Below, in pieces: positions 1 to 6,393 of a stretch of DNA of 8,391 nucleotides (the stretch's first letter is position 1; each line of letters begins with the position of its first letter). Origin of the DNA: Rikenellaceae bacterium (GTDB taxonomy: Bacteria > Bacteroidota > Bacteroidia > Bacteroidales > UBA932); contig DOSU01000037.1 of the NCBI GenBank assembly GCA_003513895.1, forward strand, positions 15,623 through 24,013, written 5' to 3'. The translations under genes were made by a program, and so were the position numbers. The notes below the pieces were generated by a model, which saw nothing but the letters and a program-made list of their open reading frames with translations, had not been told where the DNA came from and did not search any database.

Positions 1-1300
1 TTGCAACCATAACAACCGAAGCAAGAATAAGAGTCATAAGAGTCATTCCGCTCACCGGGTTTGTTCCAACAATTGCTATTGCATTTGCAGCAACAGTTGT
101 GAAAAGGAAGGCAATAATTGCAACAACAAGCAGCGCAATAATTGCATGGAAAAGGTTGTTAACCACGCCAAAATAGAAGAAAATGAATGTGACTGCAAGA
201 GTAACAAGTACACCTATTGCAATGATTTTCATAGGAAGGTCGCGTTGTGTTCTTAGAGCGGATTTTTCAATCGCTGCTCCTCCCTTAAGTTCTTTTGCTG
301 CAAGGCCAAATGCCGATTTTATTATGCCAGCCGATTTGATGATCCCTATAACACCCGCTGTTGCAATACCGCCAATACCTATATGTCTTGCATAGGTTCT
401 GAATATTGTTTCCGGATCCATACTGCCAACTGTGGCAGTGAGCCCGGCGTTCATGAGGTCAATTATCTGCGCTCCAAAAATCAGGTTCATCAGAGGTATG
501 ATTACAAACCATACAAGCATAGAACCAAGACTTATTATAAATGCATATTTTAACCCGATTATATATCCAAGGCCAAGGACAGCAGCACCCACATTAATCT
601 TGAATACCAGTTTTGCTTTGTCTGCAATTGCTTCTCCAAATGGAAGAACCCTGCTTGTGAAAGTTTCGGCCCAAAAACCAAATGTAGAAACAATAAAATC
701 ATAGAGGCCACCGATTAAGCCGCTCACCAAAAGAAGCATTGCACCTTTTCCTCCGGTTTCTCCGCTAACGAGCACCTGAGTGGTTGCTGTTGCTTCCGGG
801 AAAGGAAACTTTCCATGCATATCCGAAACGAAATATTTACGGAACGGGATTAAAAACAAAATTCCCAGCACGCCACCGAGCAGGGAACTCATAAAAACCT
901 TTGCAAAATCGACTGTAAGCTCGGGATATTTTGCCTGTAGAATATATAGAGCGGGGAGAGTGAAAATTGCTCCTGCCACAATAGCGCCGGAACTTGCTCC
1001 AATTGACTGAATTATGACATTTTCGCCAAGAGCGTTTTTCCTTTTTAATGCACCCGAAACTCCAACGGCAATAATTGCAATAGGTATTGCCGCTTCAAAA
1101 ACCTGTCCGACTTTTAGTCCAAGGTATGCAGCTGCTGCCGAAAAAATAATTGTCATTAAAACACCCATCGAAACCGACCATGGTGTAACCTCCGGATAGC
1201 TTTTCAGCGGAGACATAATTGGTTTGTACTCTTCTCCTTCCTTTAATTCACGATAGGCATTTTCCGGTAGGCCTTTCGGTTTGCTCTCTTGTATGTCCAT
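1..1300 (-). CDS. OPT-family oligopeptide transporter, N-terminal 433 residues (3' end outside window)
   Basis: This is an integral inner-membrane transporter of the OPT family, which takes up oligopeptides or metal-chelate-like substrates; the substrate cannot be read from the sequence. The reading frame is open from the ATG at 1300 to the window edge with no stop. The first 40 residues are hydrophilic and cytoplasm-like. Hydrophobic segments follow at about residues 44-62, 70-84, 103-121, 137-152, 186-208, 236-275 (probably two), 307-322, 356-380, 383-402 and from 418 to the edge. Two motifs recall the prokaryotic OPT branch: FPFPEATATTQVL (165-177) and GTNPVSGMT (412-420). Family members are usually about 600-680 residues, so roughly a third is missing. 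No Shine-Dalgarno sequence precedes the ATG, as is normal in Bacteroidota. The gene is divergent from the arginine operon. Family assignment is firm; specificity is unknown. Confidence 0.9.
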   Translation of the reverse strand, partial: MDIQESKPKGLPENAYRELKEGEEYKPIMSPLKSYPEVTPWSVSMGVLMTIIFSAAAAYLGLKVGQVFEAAIPIAIIAVGVSGALKRKNALGENVIIQSIGASSGAIVAGAIFTLPALYILQAKYPELTVDFAKVFMSSLLGGVLGILFLIPFRKYFVSDMHGKFPFPEATATTQVLVSGETGGKGAMLLLVSGLIGGLYDFIVSTFGFWAETFTSRVLPFGEAIADKAKLVFKINVGAAVLGLGYIIGLKYAFIISLGSMLVWFVIIPLMNLIFGAQIIDLMNAGLTATVGSMDPETIFRTYARHIGIGGIATAGVIGIIKSAGIIKSAFGLAAKELKGGAAIEKSALRTQRDLPMKIIAIGVLVTLAVTFIFFYFGVVNNLFHAIIALLVVAIIAFLFTTVAANAIAIVGTNPVSGMTLMTLILASVVMVA

Positions 1301-1322
1301 AGTATATTTTTAGTTTATCAAT

Positions 1323-1330
1323 CAAAGGTA
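1323..1330 (-). promoter_or_regulatory. Putative -7 element for the OPT transporter gene
   Basis: On the minus strand this reads TACCTTTG, an exact match to the Bacteroidota -7 consensus TAnnTTTG. It ends 22 nt before the transporter ATG, which suits a short 5' UTR. I see no clear TTTG or TTG -33 element 19-21 bp upstream, so the call rests on one half of the consensus plus position. Confidence 0.5.
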
Positions 1331-1352
1331 GAAAAAATCTAAATAATTCTTT

Positions 1353-1360
1353 TATCTTTG
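1353..1360 (+). promoter_or_regulatory. Putative -7 element of the arginine operon promoter
   Basis: The sequence TATCTTTG, followed by CA, matches the Bacteroidota sigma-ABfr -7 consensus TAnnTTTG exactly. Transcription would start about 4-7 nt further on, at 1364-1367. That lies at or next to the ATG of the leader ORF at 1367, so the mRNA would be leaderless or nearly so. No convincing -33 TTTG is visible; its expected place near 1329 falls on the opposite-strand -7 element. Regulation of the two divergent promoters may therefore interfere. Confidence 0.6.
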
Positions 1361-1366
1361 CACCCG

Positions 1367-1456
1367 ATGAAAACACTAGGCAGCTATTTTAATCTAAACA
1401 AAAAACACAGACACGTCCGACGATGTGCTTTGGCAGCCTATAGCCAGATCAGATAA
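1367..1456 (+). CDS. Candidate arginine-rich leader peptide (29 aa) of the arginine operon
   Basis: This small ORF begins with ATG at 1367, only 6 nt after the putative -7 element, and ends with TAA at 1454-1456. It encodes 29 residues starting MKTLGSYFNLNKKH and ending AAYSQIR. Arg codons are AGA at 1409, CGA at 1418, CGA at 1421 and AGA at 1451, so residues 12-19 (KKHRHVRR) form a basic cluster. The GNAT start codon is 70 nt beyond the stop, and the stop lies inside a hairpin arm. Known attenuator leaders of amino-acid operons carry codons for the operon's own product, so I infer that ribosome speed over the Arg codons reports arginyl-tRNA supply. The Lys and His codons make the signal less pure than in the trp or his leaders. 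I did not recognise a named family. The ORF could be chance, but position, product match and hairpin coupling argue against that. Confidence 0.6.
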   Translation: MKTLGSYFNLNKKHRHVRRCALAAYSQIR

Positions 1457-1482
1457 AGATCCGATGCAGGTTTCTTTATCTG
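1450..1482 (+). promoter_or_regulatory. RNA hairpin in the operon leader, overlapping the leader-peptide stop codon
   Basis: CAGATAAAGA (1450-1459) is perfectly complementary to TCTTTATCTG (1473-1482), giving a 10-bp stem. A small internal loop and a 2-bp CC/GG top stem (1461-1462 with 1469-1470) close a hexaloop. The leader TAA (1454-1456) is within the 5' arm, so a ribosome at the stop would prevent folding. Two weaker structures flank or compete. TTTGGC (1429-1434) can pair with GCCAGA (1443-1448), including one G-U. TGCAG (1465-1469) can pair with CTGCA (1480-1484), a 5-bp stem followed by AAAC and five Ts (1489-1493). The last is mutually exclusive with the 10-bp stem and could be a weak terminator. 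No strong GC-rich intrinsic terminator is visible, so control of translation or Rho access is also possible. Confidence 0.55.
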
Positions 1483-1526
1483 CAAAACTTTTTCAATTAT
1501 CCACTAATTTTCCTGTTTTAAAAAAG

Positions 1527-2108
1527 ATGAGCGTTAGCATCATTGTGGCTGATTCAAGCCATGCTGTGTATGCAGAAAAAATCTGCGAATTGATATATGT
1601 TTCAGCACAGGAGCGCGGAACTGGTATTGCCAGGAGAACTCCGGAGTATATCACCCAAAAGATAGCAGACGGAAAAGCCGTTATTGCTATAGACGAAGGA
1701 GAGGTTGTCGGCTTTTCCTATATAGAGAGCTGGAGTCACAGCCGGTTTGTTGCGAACTCAGGCCTTATAGTGGCTCACTCATATAGGAACACGGGTCTGG
1801 CAAGAAAGATAAAGGCAAGAATTTTTAAATTGTCACGCAAACTTTACCCTAAATCCAAGATATTCAGCATAACAACCGGCCTGGCCGTTATGAAAATTAA
1901 CTACGAACTGGGTTTCCGTCCTGTCACCTTTTCTGAACTTACTGACGATCCGGATTTTTGGAAAGGTTGTGAGGGATGCCGTAATTACGATATACTCCAA
2001 AGAAACAATCATAAAATGTGTCTCTGCACAGGTTTGTTGTATGACCCGGATTACAAACCGTTAAAGAGATCTCCTCTGGGTAAATTTATGTCATTATTTT
2101 CACTTTAA
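1527..2108 (+). CDS. GNAT-family acyltransferase, probable N-acylglutamate synthase of the arginine pathway
   Basis: This 193-residue cytoplasmic protein has one GNAT acyltransferase domain. The acyl-CoA-binding motif A is at about residues 81-98, with the R/Q-x-x-G-x-G/A loop as RNTGLA (87-92). The acceptor side precedes it (VGFSYIESW, 61-69) and the C-terminal core strand and helix follow (SITTGLAVMKINYELGF, 114-130). The tail carries C148-x2-C151 and C165-x-C167, a possible metal-binding or redox set. As first enzyme gene of a full arginine operon that has no other argA or argJ visible, it most likely acylates glutamate with acetyl-CoA or succinyl-CoA. The ATG at 1527 is chosen because the in-frame alternatives at 1425 (GTG) and 1464 (ATG) lie in the leader and hairpin and add residues outside the domain. 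The family is certain; the substrate is inferred from context. Confidence 0.85.
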   Translation: MSVSIIVADSSHAVYAEKICELIYVSAQERGTGIARRTPEYITQKIADGKAVIAIDEGEVVGFSYIESWSHSRFVANSGLIVAHSYRNTGLARKIKARIFKLSRKLYPKSKIFSITTGLAVMKINYELGFRPVTFSELTDDPDFWKGCEGCRNYDILQRNNHKMCLCTGLLYDPDYKPLKRSPLGKFMSLFSL

Positions 2109-2123
2109 TATTTGTTAACAGAA

Positions 2124-3314
2124 ATGAAAAAGAAGGTTGTATTAGCGTTCAGCGGCGGATTGGATACCTCGTTTTGCGTTCCGTATCTAATAAAAGAAAA
2201 AGGTCTTGAAGTTCATACCGTAATGGTAAATACAGGAGGGTTTTCTCCTGAAGAGGAAAAACAGATTGAGAGTCGCGCGCTTTCACTTGGAGCTTCAACT
2301 CACACTACTGTAAATGCAGTTGAAGAATACTACAACAAAGGAATTAAATATCTTATTTTCGGAAATATACTTAAAAATGCAACTTATCCGCTTTCGGTTA
2401 GCTCCGAGAGGATTTTTCAGGCACTTGCCGTATTGGAGCAGGTAAAGAAACTGAATGCATCTTATGTTGCTCACGGCAGTACAGGAGCCGGTAACGATCA
2501 GGTGAGGTTCGACCTTGTATTTGAAGTGCTTGCGCCTGAAGTGGGAATTATTGCACCAATCAGGGAGCTGTCACTCACAAGGGCAAGTGAAATAGAGTAT
2601 CTGGCAAAGAATGGATGTGATATTTCATGGGAAAAGGCAAAATACTCTATAAACCAGGGACTGTGGGGAACAAGCATAGGAGGGGTAGAGACATTAAAAT
2701 CAGATGGATGTTTGCCGGAAAATGCATATCCTTCTCAACTAAAAAAAACAGAACCTGCCAGGATAAGTATTGGCTTTAAAAAAGGAGAACCTTTCTCGTT
2801 AAACGGAAAGGAGATGAATCCGGTTAATCTTATCCGGGAATTAAACACTATCGCATCTGAATATGCTATTGGCAGGGATATTCATGTGGGTGATACAATA
2901 ATCGGGATTAAAGGCAGGGTTGCATTTGAAGCGGCAGCACCCATGATAATTATTAAAGCCCATCATTTGCTTGAGAAGCACACCCTCACAAAGGGTCAGT
3001 TGTACTGGAAAGATCAGCTGGCAGGATGGTACGGGCAGTTGATGCATGAAGCACAGTATCTGGACCCACTGGCAAGAAACATTGAAACTTTCCTTGACGA
3101 TACTCAGGGCAGTGTAACAGGAGAGGTGTCAGTTGAGCTTCGCCCATATCATTTTTCAGTTCTTGGATGTTCGACTCAGTACGACCTTATGAATTCGGCT
3201 TTCGGCGAGTATGGAGAAATGAACAAGTCCTTTACCGGAGCAGATGTTATAGGCTTTACAAAAGTTCTGGCCAATCCGTTGAAAATTTATTATTCAGTTC
3301 ATAAAAATGGTTAA
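2124..3314 (+). CDS. argG: Argininosuccinate synthase
   Basis: The enzyme condenses citrulline and aspartate with ATP to argininosuccinate in the cytoplasm, the penultimate step of arginine synthesis. The product is 396 residues, close to the usual 400. The PP-loop ATP-binding motif is AFSGGLDTS (8-16). Further family blocks are YPLSVSSER (88-96), HGSTGAGNDQVRFD (117-130) and SINQGLWGTSIGG in the middle of the protein. In most short-type homologues the second block reads TGKGNDQVRF, so Ala replaces the usual Lys; the third block is normally ENLWGRSIE. Both look like lineage variants rather than damage. The ATG at 2124 is preferred to the in-frame TTG at 2112 because it places the PP-loop at the normal distance and leaves a 15-nt gap after the GNAT gene. 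Its 3' end overlaps argC by 8 nt, suggesting translational coupling. Confidence 0.95.
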   Translation: MKKKVVLAFSGGLDTSFCVPYLIKEKGLEVHTVMVNTGGFSPEEEKQIESRALSLGASTHTTVNAVEEYYNKGIKYLIFGNILKNATYPLSVSSERIFQALAVLEQVKKLNASYVAHGSTGAGNDQVRFDLVFEVLAPEVGIIAPIRELSLTRASEIEYLAKNGCDISWEKAKYSINQGLWGTSIGGVETLKSDGCLPENAYPSQLKKTEPARISIGFKKGEPFSLNGKEMNPVNLIRELNTIASEYAIGRDIHVGDTIIGIKGRVAFEAAAPMIIIKAHHLLEKHTLTKGQLYWKDQLAGWYGQLMHEAQYLDPLARNIETFLDDTQGSVTGEVSVELRPYHFSVLGCSTQYDLMNSAFGEYGEMNKSFTGADVIGFTKVLANPLKIYYSVHKNG

Positions 3315-4281
3315 AGTAGCAATTGCCGGAGCAACCGGTTATACAGGAGGTGAACTCATCCGGATTCTTCAAAACCATCCGGAAGCAGACCTGAGATGGC
3401 TTATTAGCACATCACTGGCCGGTAAGAGCGTTTCTTCCGTCCACAGAGACCTTCTTGGCGAATGCGACCTTAAGTTTACAGATGAAACCGGAGAACCGGA
3501 TATCCTGTTTATGGCTTTGGGCCACGGACTTTCCAGAGAATTTCTGCAGAAGAACAAACTGCCGGAAGGTTGCAAAATTATTGATTTGGGATCGGACTTC
3601 CGTATCGACAATACCTTTGAAAATCATCGTTTTGTCTACGGATTGAGTGAGCTTTTCCTTGATAAGATAAAAAACACGAATTATGTTGCAAATCCCGGTT
3701 GCTTTGCAACAGCTATCACACTTGCGCTTGCCCCGCTTGCCCAGGAGTCTCTGCTAAAAGATGAAATACACATCCATGCAATTACGGGCTCAACCGGAGC
3801 AGGAAAAAACCTTTCGGGTTCTTCCCATTTTAGTTACAGGGAGTCAAACATCTCCGTCTACAAGCCATTTAATCACCAGCATCTGCCAGAAATAGGCAAA
3901 ACATTAAGCCTGTTTGCCGGAGATACTGTTCCTCAAATTAATTTCATTCCTCTCAGAGGAGATTTTACAAGAGGAATACTTGCAAGCGTATATACCAGGG
4001 TTTCAAAGGAGTATTCAAATGAAATGCTGAGGAATCTGTATGAAACTGCATATATTAAATCTCCTTTTGTATATCTCTCGAAAGAGACAATAAGCCTTAA
4101 GGAGGTGGTTAATACAAACAAGGTTTTGATTCAGGCAGAGAGGCACGGAGAGTTTGTTCATATAACATCTGTCATTGATAATCTCATAAAAGGAGCATCG
4201 GGACAGGCAGTCCAGAATATGAATATTATGTTTGGATTTGAAGAGAGTTGCGGCCTGAAACTAAAGGGATCGGCGTTTTAA
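3307..4281 (+). CDS. argC: N-acyl-gamma-glutamyl-phosphate reductase
   Basis: This 324-residue dehydrogenase reduces N-acyl-glutamyl phosphate to the semialdehyde with NADPH. The N-terminal Rossmann fold shows GATGYTGGELIRIL (8-21). The catalytic cysteine is C132 in NPGCFATA, and the conserved catalytic histidine is probably H192 in HQHLPEI. The block GSTGAGKN (161-168) is typical of the short ArgC form, and the length fits that form. The start ATG overlaps the argG end by 8 nt. Downstream, argD begins 11 nt after the stop. In this operon the natural substrate may be the N-succinyl rather than the N-acetyl compound, judged only from ArgF'. The protein looks intact with no missing motif. Confidence 0.95.
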   Translation: MVKVAIAGATGYTGGELIRILQNHPEADLRWLISTSLAGKSVSSVHRDLLGECDLKFTDETGEPDILFMALGHGLSREFLQKNKLPEGCKIIDLGSDFRIDNTFENHRFVYGLSELFLDKIKNTNYVANPGCFATAITLALAPLAQESLLKDEIHIHAITGSTGAGKNLSGSSHFSYRESNISVYKPFNHQHLPEIGKTLSLFAGDTVPQINFIPLRGDFTRGILASVYTRVSKEYSNEMLRNLYETAYIKSPFVYLSKETISLKEVVNTNKVLIQAERHGEFVHITSVIDNLIKGASGQAVQNMNIMFGFEESCGLKLKGSAF

Positions 4282-4292
4282 TTTCAAGAGGA

Positions 4293-5426
4293 ATGAAAAA
4301 TTTTGAAGTATACAAATTATGGCCGGTAGAACCGGTAAAGGGATCAGGAGCAAGGCTCTGGGATAAGGACGGAAAAGAGTATCTCGACATGTATGGCGGT
4401 CATGCAGTAATATCTGTAGGACATTCCCATCCGGATTATGTTGAGGCTATTAAGTCGCAAATTGAGAAACTGGGGTTTTATTCGAACTCAGTTGAAAATT
4501 CTCTTCAAAGTGAACTCGCACAAAAACTTGGCAAAATAAGCGATTACTCCGATTACTCATTGTTTTTATGCAATTCAGGCGCGGAGGCAAACGAGAATGC
4601 ATTAAAGCTTGCTTCATTCCAGACAGGTAAAAGCCGGATTTTAGCTTTTAAAGGAGCTTTTCACGGCAGAACAGCCGGAGCCGTTGCAGTCACAGACAAT
4701 CCAAAAATACGTTCGGCATTCAACAAAACCGCCAAGGTTACTTTTATTCCAATGAATGAAATCGGCCTTGCCGAAAAAGAGCTTTCTAAAGGAGAATATG
4801 CAGCTGTTATAATTGAAGGTATCCAGGGTGTGGCAGGAATTATTTCGCCGGATACCAAATTCCTGAAGGAACTCAGGCGGCTTTGCGAAAAGCATAGGGT
4901 AATGCTCATTCTTGACGAAGTTCAGAGTGGATATGGACGCACCGGAAAGTTTTTTGCCCATCAGTATTCCGGAATCAAGCCGGATATGATTACAACTGCA
5001 AAAGGGATGGGAAACGGATTCCCGATTGGCGGCGTTCTTATTTCACCAAAGATTGGAGCAGTTGCAGGGATGCTTGGAACAACTTTCGGGGGAAATCATC
5101 TTGCATGCACGGCGGCTATAGCTGTAATTGACATTTTGGAAAAGGAGAAGCTTATTGGCAATTCGATAAAAATTGGGGAGTACATTATCTCTTCGTTAAC
5201 GAATTCTCCATCAATCAAAGAGCTTAGAGGAAGGGGCCTCATGATAGGCATTGTTCTTAATGAGGGATACGAAAAAATAAGGGAGAGGCTTCTGTTCCAG
5301 AAAAGCGTTTTCACCGGATCTGCCGGCAGCAATGTTATTAGGTTGCTCCCTCCCCTGAACATAACAAAAGCAGAGGCAGACAGATTCATAAAGGCATATA
5401 AAGAATTAGAGGGCGAAATACAATGA
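4293..5426 (+). CDS. argD: N-acylornithine (acetyl/succinyl) aminotransferase
   Basis: A 377-residue class-III PLP-dependent aminotransferase that converts N-acylglutamate semialdehyde to N-acylornithine using glutamate. Visible motifs are SGAEANENALKLA (95-107, PLP phosphate site), FKGAFHGRT (119-127), VIIEGIQGVAG (172-182), LDEVQSGYGRTG (207-218, with D208 below the PLP ring) and TTAKGMGNGFPIGG (234-247), where K237 should form the Schiff base. RLLPPLNIT (350-358) is the usual C-terminal block. The ATG at 4293 is chosen over the upstream in-frame TTG at 4248, which would overlap argC by 34 nt. AAGAGG lies just before the ATG, unusually close for a Shine-Dalgarno site. The last bases overlap argF' as ATGA. 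Related enzymes include ornithine and GABA aminotransferases, but the setting settles the role. Confidence 0.94.
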   Translation: MKNFEVYKLWPVEPVKGSGARLWDKDGKEYLDMYGGHAVISVGHSHPDYVEAIKSQIEKLGFYSNSVENSLQSELAQKLGKISDYSDYSLFLCNSGAEANENALKLASFQTGKSRILAFKGAFHGRTAGAVAVTDNPKIRSAFNKTAKVTFIPMNEIGLAEKELSKGEYAAVIIEGIQGVAGIISPDTKFLKELRRLCEKHRVMLILDEVQSGYGRTGKFFAHQYSGIKPDMITTAKGMGNGFPIGGVLISPKIGAVAGMLGTTFGGNHLACTAAIAVIDILEKEKLIGNSIKIGEYIISSLTNSPSIKELRGRGLMIGIVLNEGYEKIRERLLFQKSVFTGSAGSNVIRLLPPLNITKAEADRFIKAYKELEGEIQ

Positions 5427-6376
5427 AACATTTCACATCGGTAAAAGAAATAGGTCCGCTTTCAAAAGCATTGGAGCTGGCCAAAGAAGTTAAAACTAAT
5501 CCTTTTGGCTTCAAAGAACTTGGCAGAGATAAAACTCTTTTGATGGTTTTTTTCAACTCAAGCCTAAGGACACGACTTAGCACACAGAAGGCAGCCATGA
5601 ATCTGGGTATGAATGTAATTGTCCTCGATGTAAATCAGGGTGCATGGAAGCTGGAAACGGAGAGGGGTGTTATTATGGATGGAGATAAATCCGAACACAT
5701 ACTCGAAGCAATTCCAGTAATGGGTTCATATTGCGATATTATTGGGGTTCGCTCTTTTGCAAAACTTGAGAATAAGGCCGATGATTACAATGAAGTTGTT
5801 ATTAATCAATTTATTGAATATTCAGGCAAGCCTGTTTTCAGTATGGAGGCAGCAACCCGTCATCCGCTTCAAAGTTTTGCCGATCTCATTACAATCGAAG
5901 AGTTTAAAACAGTAAAAAAGCCAAAGGTTGTCCTCACCTGGGCTCCTCATCCGAAAGCTCTTCCTCAGGCTGTACCTAACTCTTTCGCCGAGTGGATGAA
6001 CGAAACGGATTATGAATTCGTAATTACACACCCCGAAGGTTATGAGCTCTCGGAGCAATTTTCCGGTAAAGCCATAATTGAGTATGATATTAAAAAGGCA
6101 TATGAGGGAGCCGATTTTATCTATGCAAAGAACTGGTCGGTATTTAAAGATCCAAACTATGGCCAGATCATGAATATGAACAGGAGCTGGATGGTAGACG
6201 AGGCCAAGATGGCACTCACCAATAATGCAAAGTTCATGCACTGCCTTCCGGTTAGAAGAAACATGATAGTATCGGACGAAGTGATAGATTCGCCGGCATC
6301 AATAGTTATTCCCGAAGCTGCAAACAGAGTGGTATCTGCTCAGGTTGTAATCAGGGAAATTCTGAGGTCGTTATAA
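5423..6376 (+). CDS. argF': N-succinylornithine (N-acylornithine) carbamoyltransferase
   Basis: This enzyme transfers the carbamoyl group from carbamoyl phosphate to acylated ornithine, giving N-acylcitrulline. It replaces the usual ornithine carbamoyltransferase. The product is 317 residues and, from memory, aligns without gaps to the crystallised Bacteroides fragilis enzyme. The carbamoyl-phosphate loop is SSLRTR (46-51), where ordinary OTCases have STRTR. Other conserved blocks are NQGAWKLETERGVIMDGDK (71-89), MEAATRHPLQ (141-150), TWAPHPKALPQA (172-183), YAKNW (234-238, K236) and HCLPVRR (273-279). The residue that separates substrates is 90: Pro in B. fragilis (succinyl), Glu in Xanthomonas (acetyl, position 92), and Ser here. 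Published swaps of that Glu to Ser, Pro, Ala or Val turned the Xanthomonas enzyme into a succinylornithine enzyme, so Ser90 favours succinyl substrates. The gene overlaps argD by 4 nt. Confidence 0.93.
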   Translation: MKHFTSVKEIGPLSKALELAKEVKTNPFGFKELGRDKTLLMVFFNSSLRTRLSTQKAAMNLGMNVIVLDVNQGAWKLETERGVIMDGDKSEHILEAIPVMGSYCDIIGVRSFAKLENKADDYNEVVINQFIEYSGKPVFSMEAATRHPLQSFADLITIEEFKTVKKPKVVLTWAPHPKALPQAVPNSFAEWMNETDYEFVITHPEGYELSEQFSGKAIIEYDIKKAYEGADFIYAKNWSVFKDPNYGQIMNMNRSWMVDEAKMALTNNAKFMHCLPVRRNMIVSDEVIDSPASIVIPEAANRVVSAQVVIREILRSL

Positions 6377-6393
6377 TTTGAGAATATAAAAAC

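Noticed and set aside
183..1199. Four plus-strand ORFs of 61-90 codons opposite the transporter
   Set aside because: They are antisense to a clearly coding, motif-bearing OPT gene, show no family features, and are rich in Ala/Ile/Pro as expected from reading a membrane-protein gene backwards.
1331..1352. Possible ArgR (ARG box) operator in the AT-rich spacer
   Set aside because: The stretch is AT-rich but I could not find a convincing symmetrical 18-bp box; chance similarity is high in such DNA.
1415..1423. CGTC-c-GACG inverted repeat within the leader Arg codons
   Set aside because: A 4-bp stem with a one-base loop cannot fold as a hairpin and is likely a by-product of the CGA codons.
1425..1526. 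Longer GNAT reading frame with in-frame starts at 1425 (GTG) and 1464 (ATG)
   Set aside because: The extra 34 residues lie outside the GNAT domain, coincide with the leader ORF and hairpin in another frame, and the ATG at 1527 gives a normal domain start.
1488..1526. CTTTTT/AAAAAG pairing that would cover the bases before the GNAT start codon
   Set aside because: Six A-U-rich pairs across a 27-nt loop are too weak to support alone; noted only as a possible translational switch.
2112..2123. In-frame TTG start for argG
   Set aside because: It adds four residues before a normal ATG that sets the PP-loop at its usual distance.
4248..4292. In-frame TTG start for argD inside argC
   Set aside because: The extension shows no aminotransferase features, and the ATG at 4293 gives the standard N-terminus.
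6371..6393. Possible internal promoter between argF' and argB (TTATAATTTG)
   Set aside because: The TTTG at 6377-6380 is preceded by AT rather than TA at the required spacing, so the TAnnTTTG consensus is not met.
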